Counted from the first letter of the stretch, positions 8,555 to 16,918 are shown. The stretch: 64,000 nucleotides of DNA from Chryseobacterium oranimense (GCF_900129755.1 NZ_FQWT01000003.1:372001-436000); one strand, 5' to 3'. The notes: a model not told the origin generated them from the sequence alone. Translations and numbers: made by a program.

Positions 8555-10747
8555 ATGTTCCAAGATAGTGAGTCATCAAAAAAGCCAGGTACAAAATCCA
8601 AGAAAAATCTGGATAATCTGCAAACTGCAGGCATCAATGCAGGTAAAGAAGCAGTAAAAAAAGCCGACAGTAAAATTCAAAAAACAGTACAGACAGCCGG
8701 ACAGGCCCTCTCCTATAGCAATACATTTCTGAATCAGGTTTCCGGGCCAAATACTCCCTTGGTAAAGGAAAGTAAAATCTGGTCGGATCAGCCTACCTCT
8801 AAAATACATAACGCCGGATCTATTCCCAAAAGTGAACTTTTAGGGATCAACCGTGTTATTAAGCTTGATATTATTATCGAAGGTAAGATAATCAAGCATT
8901 TCAAGCATTTTAAACTTACCCAGAGTGCCGTTAAGCATCATGAGTTTGACCTCACTCTTGCCCATGATACATTGGGAGGTCCGGAAAATCATAATCTGGA
9001 ACAGGCACAGAACTTTCTGGGTAAAAGGATTACAGTCGTATTCAAATATAAAGACGTTGAAGAAAGCCCTGAAAGGAACTTTGTAGGGGTAATTACGGAA
9101 GTAGGATTCAGCCAGGATAAAGGAAGCCTTGGGAATATTGTCCTTAGCGGAAACAGCCCTACCATCCTTTTAGATGCAGCTCCGCATATTCAGAGTTTTG
9201 GCGGACGCCAGGAAATCAGCCTGAACAGTATTGCCGACTGGGTGATTAAAGAAGGCCTTGGCTCCAATAAATTTGATTTCAGGGTAGATGCCCAGCACGG
9301 AAATGTTTCTTACAGTTCACAATACGAAGAGACCCACTACAACTATCTGGCAAGAATAGCAGAAGCTTATGGGGAACAGTTTTATTATGATGGCGAAGTA
9401 CTACATTTCGGAAAACTTCCTCCACAGGAAAAACCGGTTCAGCTGGTATATGGCAGCAGTGTACATGATATTAAGATCAAAATGAAGGCCCAGCATGTAA
9501 ATCCTACTTTTTATGGCTACAACAGCAGCAAAAATGAAAAACTTACAACGGGAAGTTCAAAAATAAACCACCAGTCAGATATTGCCAAACGTGCCTATGA
9601 AATATCGAAGGCAACCTTTACAACCCCTTCATTGAGAGTTGCCCCTATCAAGGCTTCATCTTTCATGGATATTGATGCCTCACAGAAAGGCACGGCAGGA
9701 AGTAAAGCTGTCAATGTATTTATTACTTCCGGAAGCACTTCGGTCCCATTTCTATATCCCGGATGCGTTGCTGATGTGGAAATGCGGAAATCAGCTACCA
9801 ACGAGACCGCTTATTTTACCAAACTCATGATTACGGAAATCAGTCACGAGGTAGATGCGCGGGGGCATTACACAGGAAATTTTGAAGCCATAGCAGCTGA
9901 TACAGGATTTATTCCACGTCCTCAATTTGAAATCCCGAGAGCAGAGCCACAGTTTGCCAAAGTAATTTCCAATACAGACCCACTAAATCAAGGCCGCATA
10001 CAGGTTCAGTTTGACTGGCAGAACGGACAGGATACCACAGAATTTATCCGTGTGATGACCCCTGATGCAGGAGGCAGTGATAAGGTCAGTAAAAACCGCG
10101 GATTTATGGCTATTCCTGAAGTTGGTGACCAGGTGGTCGTTAATTTCGTTCATCAGCATCCTGACCGTCCTTTCGTGATGGGAGGCATGTTTCATGGAGG
10201 AGTCGGCGGTGGCGGCGGAGCAGGAAATAATGTAAAAAGCCTGAGCAGCAGAAGCGGTAATAAACTGGAACTCAATGACGGTGAAGGCTCGGTATTTTTA
10301 ACCGACCAGGGAGGAGCCAATATGAAATTTGATGGGGCAGGCAATGCACTAACCCATGCGAATAATAACAAAACAGTTACAGTCGGCAATAATAATACAG
10401 TAAATGTAGGCAGTGTAAGCGCCATTAATGTAGGTGGAAAAGAAGGCGGAGGAGCGAATTCCATGTTCAAAATGGATAATTCCGGTAACATTACCCTGGA
10501 ATGTGATACAACGGTCACCATTAAAACGGGAAGCAGTTCAATTACCATGACGACCGGAGGAGATATTACCATAGAAGGTCTCAACGTAAAAGTTATAGGA
10601 AAAACAACAACTGAACTGGGAAAAGCCGGTGCCAACCCTGGAATTAAGATTGATGATAATATCAACGCCAATGCCACCAAAATCAATACCTCATCTTCAG
10701 GACCTACCAATATTAAAGGAGCTGATGTAGAAATCAATAAAGGATAA
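8555..10747 (+). CDS. vgrG: Type VI secretion system VgrG tip protein
   Basis: The 730-residue protein has the VgrG layout. Residues 1-80 are a Lys/Ser-rich N-terminal stretch. From about 95 to 460 come the gp27-like domains, including FDFRVDAQHGNVSYSSQYEE and YLARIAEAYGEQFYYDG. Residues 467-545 are the gp5-like OB fold (NQGRIQVQFDW, FMAIPEVGDQVVVNF, FVMGGMFHGG). A glycine linker leads to a C-terminal beta-helix spike rich in Asn, Thr and Gly. VgrG trimers form the puncturing tip of the contractile T6SS tube. It heads a same-strand run through the effector and immunity genes with 2-11 base gaps. No sheath or baseplate genes are present, so this is an orphan vgrG island. Confidence 0.92.
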   Translation: MFQDSESSKKPGTKSKKNLDNLQTAGINAGKEAVKKADSKIQKTVQTAGQALSYSNTFLNQVSGPNTPLVKESKIWSDQPTSKIHNAGSIPKSELLGINRVIKLDIIIEGKIIKHFKHFKLTQSAVKHHEFDLTLAHDTLGGPENHNLEQAQNFLGKRITVVFKYKDVEESPERNFVGVITEVGFSQDKGSLGNIVLSGNSPTILLDAAPHIQSFGGRQEISLNSIADWVIKEGLGSNKFDFRVDAQHGNVSYSSQYEETHYNYLARIAEAYGEQFYYDGEVLHFGKLPPQEKPVQLVYGSSVHDIKIKMKAQHVNPTFYGYNSSKNEKLTTGSSKINHQSDIAKRAYEISKATFTTPSLRVAPIKASSFMDIDASQKGTAGSKAVNVFITSGSTSVPFLYPGCVADVEMRKSATNETAYFTKLMITEISHEVDARGHYTGNFEAIAADTGFIPRPQFEIPRAEPQFAKVISNTDPLNQGRIQVQFDWQNGQDTTEFIRVMTPDAGGSDKVSKNRGFMAIPEVGDQVVVNFVHQHPDRPFVMGGMFHGGVGGGGGAGNNVKSLSSRSGNKLELNDGEGSVFLTDQGGANMKFDGAGNALTHANNNKTVTVGNNNTVNVGSVSAINVGGKEGGGANSMFKMDNSGNITLECDTTVTIKTGSSSITMTTGGDITIEGLNVKVIGKTTTELGKAGANPGIKIDDNINANATKINTSSSGPTNIKGADVEINKG

Positions 10748-10749
10748 TC

Positions 10750-11592
10750 ATGCAAATTAATATAGAAAACAAGGGCGAATACCGGAAGTATACTTTTCTC
10801 AGAGAAGAAAGATATCAGTTCCAGGGTCTCCGCAACGAAAATTATATCGAAGCAGAGCTCAAAGTCACCCTATCTTCCATTGAAAATGACAAACCTGTCT
10901 TTACAGTTGAAATGCCATTGTATAAGCAATCCAACAAAGACGGGATGTATAAATGGGTGGGAGATCTGCATGAGCTGAGAGAAAAAATAGTATGCACACT
11001 GGATGAAAACGGACAACTCGGAAAGATCATCAATTTAACTGATATACAGAATAAATGGCGCGAAATAAAACCTAAAATCATTCTGAAGCACAGAAGTGAA
11101 CAATATCGCGAAATTTTTATTAAAGGAGTGGAAGAACTTCTGGAAGACGGAAACCGCCTTGCTGAAGCCTTACGTTTTGCAATGCCCTACCAGCTTCTTT
11201 TTCCGGGAATTCATTTCAAGGAATTTAAGAAAAATCAGATCATCAACGGATATCGTGAGATTCCCAATTTTATTGCCGCTAAAAGTGTTCCTATTACTAC
11301 TGAAGAAAGAATTTCAGAATTGGAAGACGGCAGGTACCAGATTGATGTAAAAGGAAGTATCGATGAAAATAATTTTGAACAGGATAAAGTAACAGCAATG
11401 ATCCGTATTTTGAAGAACCGCCCGCGTGTTCCGACACTTCTTCAACTTAATTATATGGAACGCTATCTTCTGGAAGAATGGCCATGGTCTGAACAGAGCA
11501 TGTGTATGAGTCTTGCGCAGATTCCCGGCACTTTATACCGTGAAGAAAAAAATATTTTAAAAGCCGCCGCTCATGACCATTCCCCTGCTTGA
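10750..11592 (+). CDS. Unknown protein between VgrG and effector; possible loading adaptor
   Basis: It is 280 residues long, soluble, with no signal peptide or transmembrane segment. It starts 2 bases after the vgrG stop and overlaps the next gene by 20 bases, so translation is probably coupled. The N-terminal half is beta-rich (ENYIEAELKVTLSSIEND, KPVFTVEMPLYK); the C-terminal part has a helical region ending in YLLEEWPWSEQ. No known family was recognised. Its place between a tip protein and a PAAR-like effector is where T6SS effector chaperones such as DUF1795, DUF2169 or DUF4123 proteins often lie, but its sequence does not look like any of these. The adaptor role is inferred from position only. 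Confidence 0.7.
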   Translation: MQINIENKGEYRKYTFLREERYQFQGLRNENYIEAELKVTLSSIENDKPVFTVEMPLYKQSNKDGMYKWVGDLHELREKIVCTLDENGQLGKIINLTDIQNKWREIKPKIILKHRSEQYREIFIKGVEELLEDGNRLAEALRFAMPYQLLFPGIHFKEFKKNQIINGYREIPNFIAAKSVPITTEERISELEDGRYQIDVKGSIDENNFEQDKVTAMIRILKNRPRVPTLLQLNYMERYLLEEWPWSEQSMCMSLAQIPGTLYREEKNILKAAAHDHSPA

Positions 11593-11845
11593 TATTGTTT
11601 TCCAGAATGACCGCTACTATCTTCTTTTTGATGATGAGCGGATCCTGCAAGCTATGGATACCCGTGAATGGTATGTATATGCAGAAGAAGAATATATATG
11701 TTCTATTAAGAATTGTAAAGTTTCGGAGCTATTGAAAGTTCCGGGTAAGATTTTTCTGGAAACCCAGGAAAACCTGAATAAACTGGAAAATATTTTCAGA
11801 AAATTGAAAAATGTAGTCCTGAGCTCAGATAAAATTAACCACTAA
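11573..11845 (+). CDS. 90-aa protein of unknown function in the T6SS island
   Basis: Its ATG lies inside the end of the upstream gene in another frame (20-base overlap), and the effector gene starts 11 bases after its stop. The protein is acidic and aromatic-rich (LFDDERILQAMDTREWYVYAEEEYICS), then helical (QENLNKLENIFRKLKN). Two cysteines are present, and there is no signal or membrane segment. No family was recognised. Tight coupling to the 280-aa protein and the effector suggests a small partner in effector loading. An ORF this short is believable here because of the position and the in-register spacing. Confidence 0.6.
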   Translation: MTIPLLDIVFQNDRYYLLFDDERILQAMDTREWYVYAEEEYICSIKNCKVSELLKVPGKIFLETQENLNKLENIFRKLKNVVLSSDKINH

Positions 11846-11856
11846 ATCATCGCATT

Positions 11857-13431
11857 ATGGCAAAAAAATACGTACCCGAAGGTGCCTTTTTAGCTTGCGA
11901 CAAAGGAACAAGTCCATCTACCCTAAGGGTTAGCAACAATAAAAACACGACCATCTATAGTGTTCCCATGGCTTCTGAACTGGATTTTCTTCCTTTTTTC
12001 AATATCAAACCCATGGGGCTCTGCACCAATCCTTTGAAATGGGCAACGGGAGTTTCATGTCTGCCGACTATTGTTACAGGATGGCAGCAGCCAAAGGATG
12101 GGGTAAAAATCAATGGCAGCAGGATGCTTTTGGAAGATTCCTTCTGTAATTGTATATTTGGTGGAAAGATCAATATTTTCTTTGATAGAGCTGCCGCGGT
12201 ATCATATGGTGTCGGAGAGGGAAAAATGCCCACCGACTATATTAAAGAAGGATTTGACTGGGTTGCCGATCAAAATAAAAAAAGCCGTGAAATGCGGGAC
12301 CAGATGCTCCCGGACTGGATGAAACCTGTAACAGGGGTCGGCGACTGGTTCAATGATCTGGGTACAGGATTGGTAGAAGGTGCTGTAAACGGAGTCGTTG
12401 GTTTGGGTGAAACTATCTATCAGGTTGGCCAGGATCCTGTGGGTACAGCTGAAGCATTGGGCGGAATGGTAAGTGACGGCTGGAATGCCACTACCAAAGG
12501 GCTTGAAAATGCATGGGACTGGGCGAGCAAAGGAGATAACTGGGCAAATGCCGCAGAAGGAGCCTGGAACTGGGCCAGTGACGGACAAAACTGGGCCGAT
12601 GCCGGAAATGCAGCCTGGGAAGGCACCAAAAATGCAGCAGGCTGGGTTGCTGAAAACCCTAGAAAGATTGGCACAACGGTAGGAGAATTTGTTCCTGATG
12701 CAGTAGCCGCGGTATATTCCGGAGGAACTTCATTAGCTGCAACTGCCGGAAAAACAGTATTAAAAGAAGGAGCTGAAGCTGTTGTGGAAAAGACCGTTAA
12801 GGAAGTTGCTGAAGAAGCTGTGGAACAAGGAGTAAAGAAAGGAGCAGATGATGTAGTAGAAGCCGGTGCCAAAAAAGGAATTGCGGAAACAATGGAGCAA
12901 CTCGCCAAAAAAGAAGGCGGGGATATTGCTAAGGTTACAGATGGTGTTGCAGACGATATAATAGAGTTAGCTCCAGGTTCAAAAGGAAACTGGAATAAAG
13001 CATTGAACGGAACATTGAAACCAAATTCTAAATATAAAGTTGGGGACAAAATTTATGAAACAGATGAACTTGGAAGGGTAAACAGAGTTTCTGGAAAATT
13101 AGAGTTAGGAAAAATTGGCAGAAATGGATATCAACAAGGAAAATCTGTAACTTTAAAGGGTGGAACTAAAGGTGTTGATGAAGGAGGTCACTTGATAGGT
13201 CATCAATTTAAAGGAGCAGGAGAGCAAATCAACTATGTTCCGATGAAAGGAACATTAAACCAGGGAGCATGGAAAAAGATGGAAGCTGACTGGGCAAAAG
13301 CTTTGAAAGACGGTAAAAATGTTGAGGTCGATATGAAGCCTATATATCAAGGTACCAGCCAAAGGCCGGTAGGTTTTAAAGTTACAGAAACTATAAATGG
13401 GGTAAAGAAAACTTATAATTATATAAATTAA
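11857..13431 (+). CDS. T6SS PAAR-like (DUF4280) effector with C-terminal DNA/RNA nuclease
   Basis: Residues 1-115 form a DUF4280 PAAR-like cap (GAFLACDKGTSPS, CTNPLKWATGVSCLPTIV, EDSFCNCIFGGKINI), which sits on the VgrG spike. Residues 116-370 are an Ala/Glu/Trp-rich linker with repeated AWEGTKNAA-like pieces. Residues 371-524 match the Endonuclease_NS_2 type of non-specific nuclease: D441-E-G-G-H445-L-I-G-H449, N459 in EQINYVPM and N468 in LNQGAW, where His and Asn serve catalysis and metal binding in this family. The expected role is to degrade nucleic acid in competitor cells. The DNA becomes more A+T-rich at the nuclease module, as for a swapped toxin tip. Immunity genes follow directly. 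Confidence 0.85.
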   Translation: MAKKYVPEGAFLACDKGTSPSTLRVSNNKNTTIYSVPMASELDFLPFFNIKPMGLCTNPLKWATGVSCLPTIVTGWQQPKDGVKINGSRMLLEDSFCNCIFGGKINIFFDRAAAVSYGVGEGKMPTDYIKEGFDWVADQNKKSREMRDQMLPDWMKPVTGVGDWFNDLGTGLVEGAVNGVVGLGETIYQVGQDPVGTAEALGGMVSDGWNATTKGLENAWDWASKGDNWANAAEGAWNWASDGQNWADAGNAAWEGTKNAAGWVAENPRKIGTTVGEFVPDAVAAVYSGGTSLAATAGKTVLKEGAEAVVEKTVKEVAEEAVEQGVKKGADDVVEAGAKKGIAETMEQLAKKEGGDIAKVTDGVADDIIELAPGSKGNWNKALNGTLKPNSKYKVGDKIYETDELGRVNRVSGKLELGKIGRNGYQQGKSVTLKGGTKGVDEGGHLIGHQFKGAGEQINYVPMKGTLNQGAWKKMEADWAKALKDGKNVEVDMKPIYQGTSQRPVGFKVTETINGVKKTYNYIN

Positions 13432-13435
13432 AAAT

Positions 13436-13780
13436 ATGAAAACAGTTGACGAAATTTATGGCTCTATAGCCAATAATATTAATTCTGTAATTAACGAAGA
13501 ATGGATTAAGGCAGAGTTAAATATAGAAGCTATTGGAGAAATGGCCAGTTTTACAGGAAATTATATTAACAGTAATAATGAAAAAAAGCAAATTGATGTT
13601 GATGAGTTCGATTTTCAATTAACATTTGATATTTTAGAGCTTCACAAAATAACAACTGAAGATGGCAGTAACAAGTGGAATAAAGCTATTTTTACCTTAC
13701 AATCAGACGGAGAGTTTGATATGCAGTTTATCTGGGATCAGGAGCTGCATGATGAAGTAGTAAGATTATCAAAAGAATAA
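13436..13780 (+). CDS. Probable immunity protein of the nuclease effector, copy 1 (YezG-like)
   Basis: The 114-residue acidic protein starts 4 bases after the effector stop. Its layout (VDEIYGSIANNINSVI..EEWIKAELN at the start, DGEFDMQFIWDQEL at the end) resembles the DUF600/YezG immunity family, which protects against YeeF-type nucleases of the same class as the effector. The assignment rests on this pattern and on position. Acidic immunity proteins usually bind the basic nuclease directly. Codon use is more A+T-rich than in vgrG, like the toxin tip. It has its own terminator. Confidence 0.7.
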   Translation: MKTVDEIYGSIANNINSVINEEWIKAELNIEAIGEMASFTGNYINSNNEKKQIDVDEFDFQLTFDILELHKITTEDGSNKWNKAIFTLQSDGEFDMQFIWDQELHDEVVRLSKE

Positions 13781-13783
13781 AAT

Positions 13784-13812
13784 AAAAGGGTTTCAAATTG
13801 GAACCCTTTTTT
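13784..13812 (+). terminator. Terminator after immunity copy 1
   Basis: AAAAGGGTT pairs with AACCCTTTT around a short loop and is followed by a T-run. The structure recurs after copies 2 and 3 in related form, so gene plus terminator was duplicated as a unit. Confidence 0.65.
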
Positions 13813-13873
13813 AAGTTTATACAAAAAGATAATAATCATCGTTACAGATAATACTTCTTTAAAAATAAATATT

Positions 13874-14221
13874 ATGACAGTAGATGAAATTTATTTAAAC
13901 ATTGGACGAAGCATAGTAAATGCTATAGAGGATGAAAGTTGGAGTGAGGCAAAATTAAATATCGAAGTTGTAGGAACAGGTGTGGTAAGCTACAATGGAG
14001 AATATACAACGGATAATAATGAAGTAAAAAACATATCTGTAAGAAATATTTCCAGAGATATTAGAAATTGGATCAGAGAATTACACGATATTACGACAGA
14101 AGGAGATAGTAATAAATGGAATAAGGCCATTTTTAATCTAAATGCACAAGGCAAATTTAACATGGAATTTATCTGGGATCAGGAACTGCACGATGAAATA
14201 GTAAGATTATCAAAAGAATAG
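13874..14221 (+). CDS. Probable immunity protein paralogue, copy 2
   Basis: It is 115 residues long, with the same layout as copy 1 (MTVDEIYLNIGRSIVNAI at the start, FIWDQELHDEIVRLSKE at the end) but many substitutions in the middle. The conserved C-terminus and diverged centre suggest specificity for a different toxin variant, as in orphan immunity arrays; that is inference. It starts 93 bases after copy 1 and follows a terminator, so it may have its own promoter in the A+T-rich gap, though no clear TAnnTTTG box is seen. Confidence 0.7.
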   Translation: MTVDEIYLNIGRSIVNAIEDESWSEAKLNIEVVGTGVVSYNGEYTTDNNEVKNISVRNISRDIRNWIRELHDITTEGDSNKWNKAIFNLNAQGKFNMEFIWDQELHDEIVRLSKE

Positions 14222-14225
14222 AATA

Positions 14226-14262
14226 ATATAGAGGGCTTCAATTTTTGAACCCCTTTTAAGTT
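14226..14262 (+). terminator. Imperfect terminator after immunity copy 2
   Basis: GAGGGCTTCAA pairs imperfectly with TTGAACCCCTT and is followed by TT. It is weaker than those after copies 1 and 3. Confidence 0.45.
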
Positions 14263-14337
14263 TTATTGACAAAAAATGCTGAAAGTCAAGAAAATGCAAA
14301 CCTCATTGCAAATTTTGCTTCTTAAAAATTTAAATTT

Positions 14338-14679
14338 ATAACAGTTGACGAAATTTATGGCTCTACAGCCAATAATATTAATTCTGTAATTAACGAAGAA
14401 TGGATTAAAGCAGAGTTAAATATAGAAGCTGTTGGAGAAATGGCTAGTTTTACAGGAAATTATATCAACAGCAATAATGAAAAAAAGCAAATCGATGTTG
14501 ATGAATTTGATTTTCAATTAACATTTGATATTCTGGAGCTTCACAAAATAACAACTGAAGATGATAGTAACAAATGGAATAAAGCTATTTTTTCCTTACA
14601 ATCAGACGGAGAGTTTGATATGCAGTTTATCTGGGATCAGGAGCTGCATGATGAAGTAGTGAGATTATCAAAAGAATAG
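14338..14679 (+). pseudogene. Immunity paralogue copy 3 with start codon ATG changed to ATA
   Basis: From 14338 the frame reads ATA then TVDEIYGSTANNINSVINEE and continues without stop or frameshift to 14679, nearly identical to copy 1 in DNA and protein. Where copy 2 has ATGACAGTAGATG, this copy has ATAACAGTTGACG, so the start codon has lost its G. In-frame upstream codons reach a TAA at 14323 without another start. The next ATG (14440) would give a 79-residue product lacking the first third. It is either a recently silenced copy, a gene using ATA, or a donor for recombination with copy 1. Confidence 0.7.
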
Positions 14680-14683
14680 AATA

Positions 14684-14709
14684 AAAGGGTTTCAATTGAA
14701 ACCTTTTTT
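14684..14709 (+). terminator. Terminator after immunity copy 3
   Basis: GGTTTCAA (14688-14695) is followed at once by TTGAAACC (14696-14703), then TTTTTT. It lies 4 bases before the stop of the convergent gene and may act in both directions. Confidence 0.65.
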
Positions 14710-14712
14710 AGC

Positions 14713-16092
14713 TTAAAACTCATTAATCATCACATAAAAATGTCCGGAATACAAGCTTTCAGCCCCGCCTGAGATATTGGTAAGATTAATTGTAACACTC
14801 GTAGTAGAAGTCATTCTTGGATTGGATATTGAAAAAGAACTGTTCCCGGCAAAATCATCTGCAGGAGAAACTACAATTGCTGCTCTTGTAGAAGCCGGCT
14901 GCATATTCGCAGGAATAGGAATCTCGAGTGTAACAGATTTTCCGTGGGGAAGATTATTCACAGAAACCGATGGCCAGGCTTCAAAACTGATCTGGTTTTT
15001 TTGTATACTCCCCTTCTCGCCTAATTTATATTGGCCGTTTACATCTAATTTAGCAGAAGTATTGGGAGTTGCTGTACCTATTCCAATATTGGCATTATTG
15101 TTTCCGAGGATAATTGCATTGGCCTGAGAAGTTGCTGCTTCATATCCTATTGCTGTAGAAAACTGCCCTGCGGCATTTGCACCCGAACCTATCGCTGTAG
15201 AATTCTGGTTATTGGTGAGTGCATTATACCCTACTGCTGTTTCGCTATTGGAGTTTGTTTTGGCATTATACCCAACCGCAATAGACTGAAACCCAGACGC
15301 TGTTGAATTCTTCCCCAATGCCGTAGCATCATTCATTGTTGTTTTGGCATTAAAGCCCAATGCAATTGATTGAAATCCTGCCGCTTCAGCATTATTTCCT
15401 ACAGCCATAGCTTCATTGGCTGATACTTTAGCATTAAATCCTACAGCTGTTGACTGATAACCGGAAATCTGAGTATTTGCTCCCACTGCTACCGATTCAT
15501 TAGCTGTTACAGAGGTATTCATTCCAATCGCTATTCCCTGGTAGGCACTGCTGGAGTTACCAAGGGCAATCCCGTTTTGTTCAGCCTTAGCTCCATTGCC
15601 AAAGCTTATTGAGTTATTCACTCCCAATCTTCCCATTGCAACAGAATTCACTTTGAAGACAAGATCATCCATAGTGTTGGTCCCTAAAGAAAGATTGGTA
15701 TTGGCTCCGCCATAACTACCACTATTGGTGGCTGAAGTATTCCATCCCGAAAACGGAGCTATATTTCCACCACTGCCTCCGTTTGTTCCGTTGCCAGCAC
15801 CGGTAGACAGCATATTCCATCTCGATTTGCTCCAGTAATAAATACCTGCTTCTGTCAGCGATCCTGTTCCGTTATTCCATACCATCAGCCCTTCAGCCGG
15901 ATTTGGAATTGTTGCCTCATCTGTAATTGATCTTAAAGATACACTTGGAAAAAGTACACCTTTGTTTTTTGAACTGATTTCCAGCATAGCAGAAGAATCC
16001 GGACTAGGAGTTCCTATCCCCACCTGTGCGTATATAAATTGATTAAAAAACAAAAAAAGAAGAAACAGTTGAAGTCTGCTGATATTATGCAT
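14713..16092 (-). CDS. Surface protein with YadA-head-like repeats
   Basis: Residues 1-22 are a signal peptide. The N-terminal part (VGIGTPSPDSSAMLEISS, then KGVLFPSVSLRSI and GLMVWNNGTGS) is common in Bacteroidota exported structural proteins. Residues about 160-330 are 14-residue repeats of the type SIALGFNAKTTMNDATALG, which resemble the left-handed beta-roll of trimeric adhesin heads. The C-terminus after SAKLDVNGQYKLG is a beta domain unlike a YadA anchor and unlike a typical type A T9SS domain. It is 459 residues long. A -7 box lies 34 bases upstream. Adhesion or tail-fibre-like structure is an inference; the repeat character is seen directly. Confidence 0.7.
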   Translation of the reverse strand: MHNISRLQLFLLFLFFNQFIYAQVGIGTPSPDSSAMLEISSKNKGVLFPSVSLRSITDEATIPNPAEGLMVWNNGTGSLTEAGIYYWSKSRWNMLSTGAGNGTNGGSGGNIAPFSGWNTSATNSGSYGGANTNLSLGTNTMDDLVFKVNSVAMGRLGVNNSISFGNGAKAEQNGIALGNSSSAYQGIAIGMNTSVTANESVAVGANTQISGYQSTAVGFNAKVSANEAMAVGNNAEAAGFQSIALGFNAKTTMNDATALGKNSTASGFQSIAVGYNAKTNSNSETAVGYNALTNNQNSTAIGSGANAAGQFSTAIGYEAATSQANAIILGNNNANIGIGTATPNTSAKLDVNGQYKLGEKGSIQKNQISFEAWPSVSVNNLPHGKSVTLEIPIPANMQPASTRAAIVVSPADDFAGNSSFSISNPRMTSTTSVTINLTNISGGAESLYSGHFYVMINEF

Positions 16093-16125
16093 TGCCTAAT
16101 TACTAATAGTTATTTTTTGAGGCCG

Positions 16126-16133
16126 CAAATATA
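16126..16133 (-). promoter_or_regulatory. Putative -7 box for the head-repeat protein
   Basis: The minus strand reads TATATTTG followed by CGG, matching TAnnTTTG, 34 bases before the ATG. The rest of the gap up to 16360 is A+T-rich with nothing else recognisable. Confidence 0.45.
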
Positions 16134-16360
16134 CGAATTTATTTAAAAATAGTGTTATTCTTTATTAATTTCACAAACAAACACACTTAACAGTGAATAA
16201 GCAGTTATTTAATCACTATTAGTTGAAACATTTTCTCTTATTAAATGAGCTACAACCCTTTACTGATCTCATATAACAGATTTGATAACAGCCAAAAACC
16301 AATTATCAAATTACAATTTATATAAAAAACATCACCAAAAATTGAATAAAATACAATAAA

Positions 16361-16918
16361 CTAATCTCTGATAAAACAGCTTTCAATATGATCATTTACC
16401 ATTCCGGTTGCCTGCATGTGAGCATAAACAACGGTAGACCCCATAAACTTAAAACCTCTTTTCTTAAGATCTTTGGACAACGCATCTGAAATTTCCGTAA
16501 CGGCCGGAACATCGCTTAATACTTTAGGCCGGTTATCCAATGGTTTTCCTCCCACAAAACCCCAGATATATTTTGAAAAGCTTCCAAATTCTTTCTGGAT
16601 TTCCTGAAACCTTTGTGCATTGGTTACTGTTGCGTTTATTTTTAGGCGGTTCCTAATAATTCCGGGATCATTCATAAGTTCTTCAATCTTCTCTTCCGTA
16701 TACAGAGCAATTTTTTTATAATCAAAATGATCAAAAGCTTTTCTGAAATTCTCTCTTTTAGAAAGAATAGTGTACCAGCTCAGGCCTGCCTGAAAGCTTT
16801 CAAGAATCAGGAATTCAAAAATAGTGTCATCATCATAAACGGGCCGCCCCCATTCTTCATCATGATATTTACGGTAGAGATCATCTTTTTCGCACCAGCC
16901 ACAGCGTATTTTTTCCAT
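16361..16918 (-). CDS. tag: DNA-3-methyladenine glycosylase I
   Basis: The protein removes 3-methyladenine from alkylated DNA in base-excision repair. It shows the family start RCGWCEKDDLYRKYHDEEWG, with C6 and H19 at the zinc-binding positions, and the paired C-terminal ligands in NDHIESC (about H177 and C181). The active-site region FQAGLSWYTILSKRENFRKAF lies near residues 43-63. The 185-residue length is standard. It stands alone, with TATCTTTA (near TAnnTTTG) upstream on the minus strand. Confidence 0.93.
   Translation of the reverse strand: MEKIRCGWCEKDDLYRKYHDEEWGRPVYDDDTIFEFLILESFQAGLSWYTILSKRENFRKAFDHFDYKKIALYTEEKIEELMNDPGIIRNRLKINATVTNAQRFQEIQKEFGSFSKYIWGFVGGKPLDNRPKVLSDVPAVTEISDALSKDLKKRGFKFMGSTVVYAHMQATGMVNDHIESCFIRD

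Noticed and set aside
10192..10755. Minus-strand frame of 187 codons opposite the VgrG spike
   Set aside because: Valine, leucine and proline runs come from the reverse of Asn/Gly/Thr codons in the beta-helix; no start region or motif.
12420..13049. Long minus-strand frame (209 codons) opposite the effector gene
   Set aside because: It is rich in Ala, Pro and Ser because it mirrors the GCN/GAA codons of the effector linker; the plus-strand frame has known domains.
15150..15560. Regular repeats that might suggest a CRISPR array
   Set aside because: The period is about 42 bases in frame with a coding sequence and encodes 14-residue protein repeats; no exact repeats or unique spacers.
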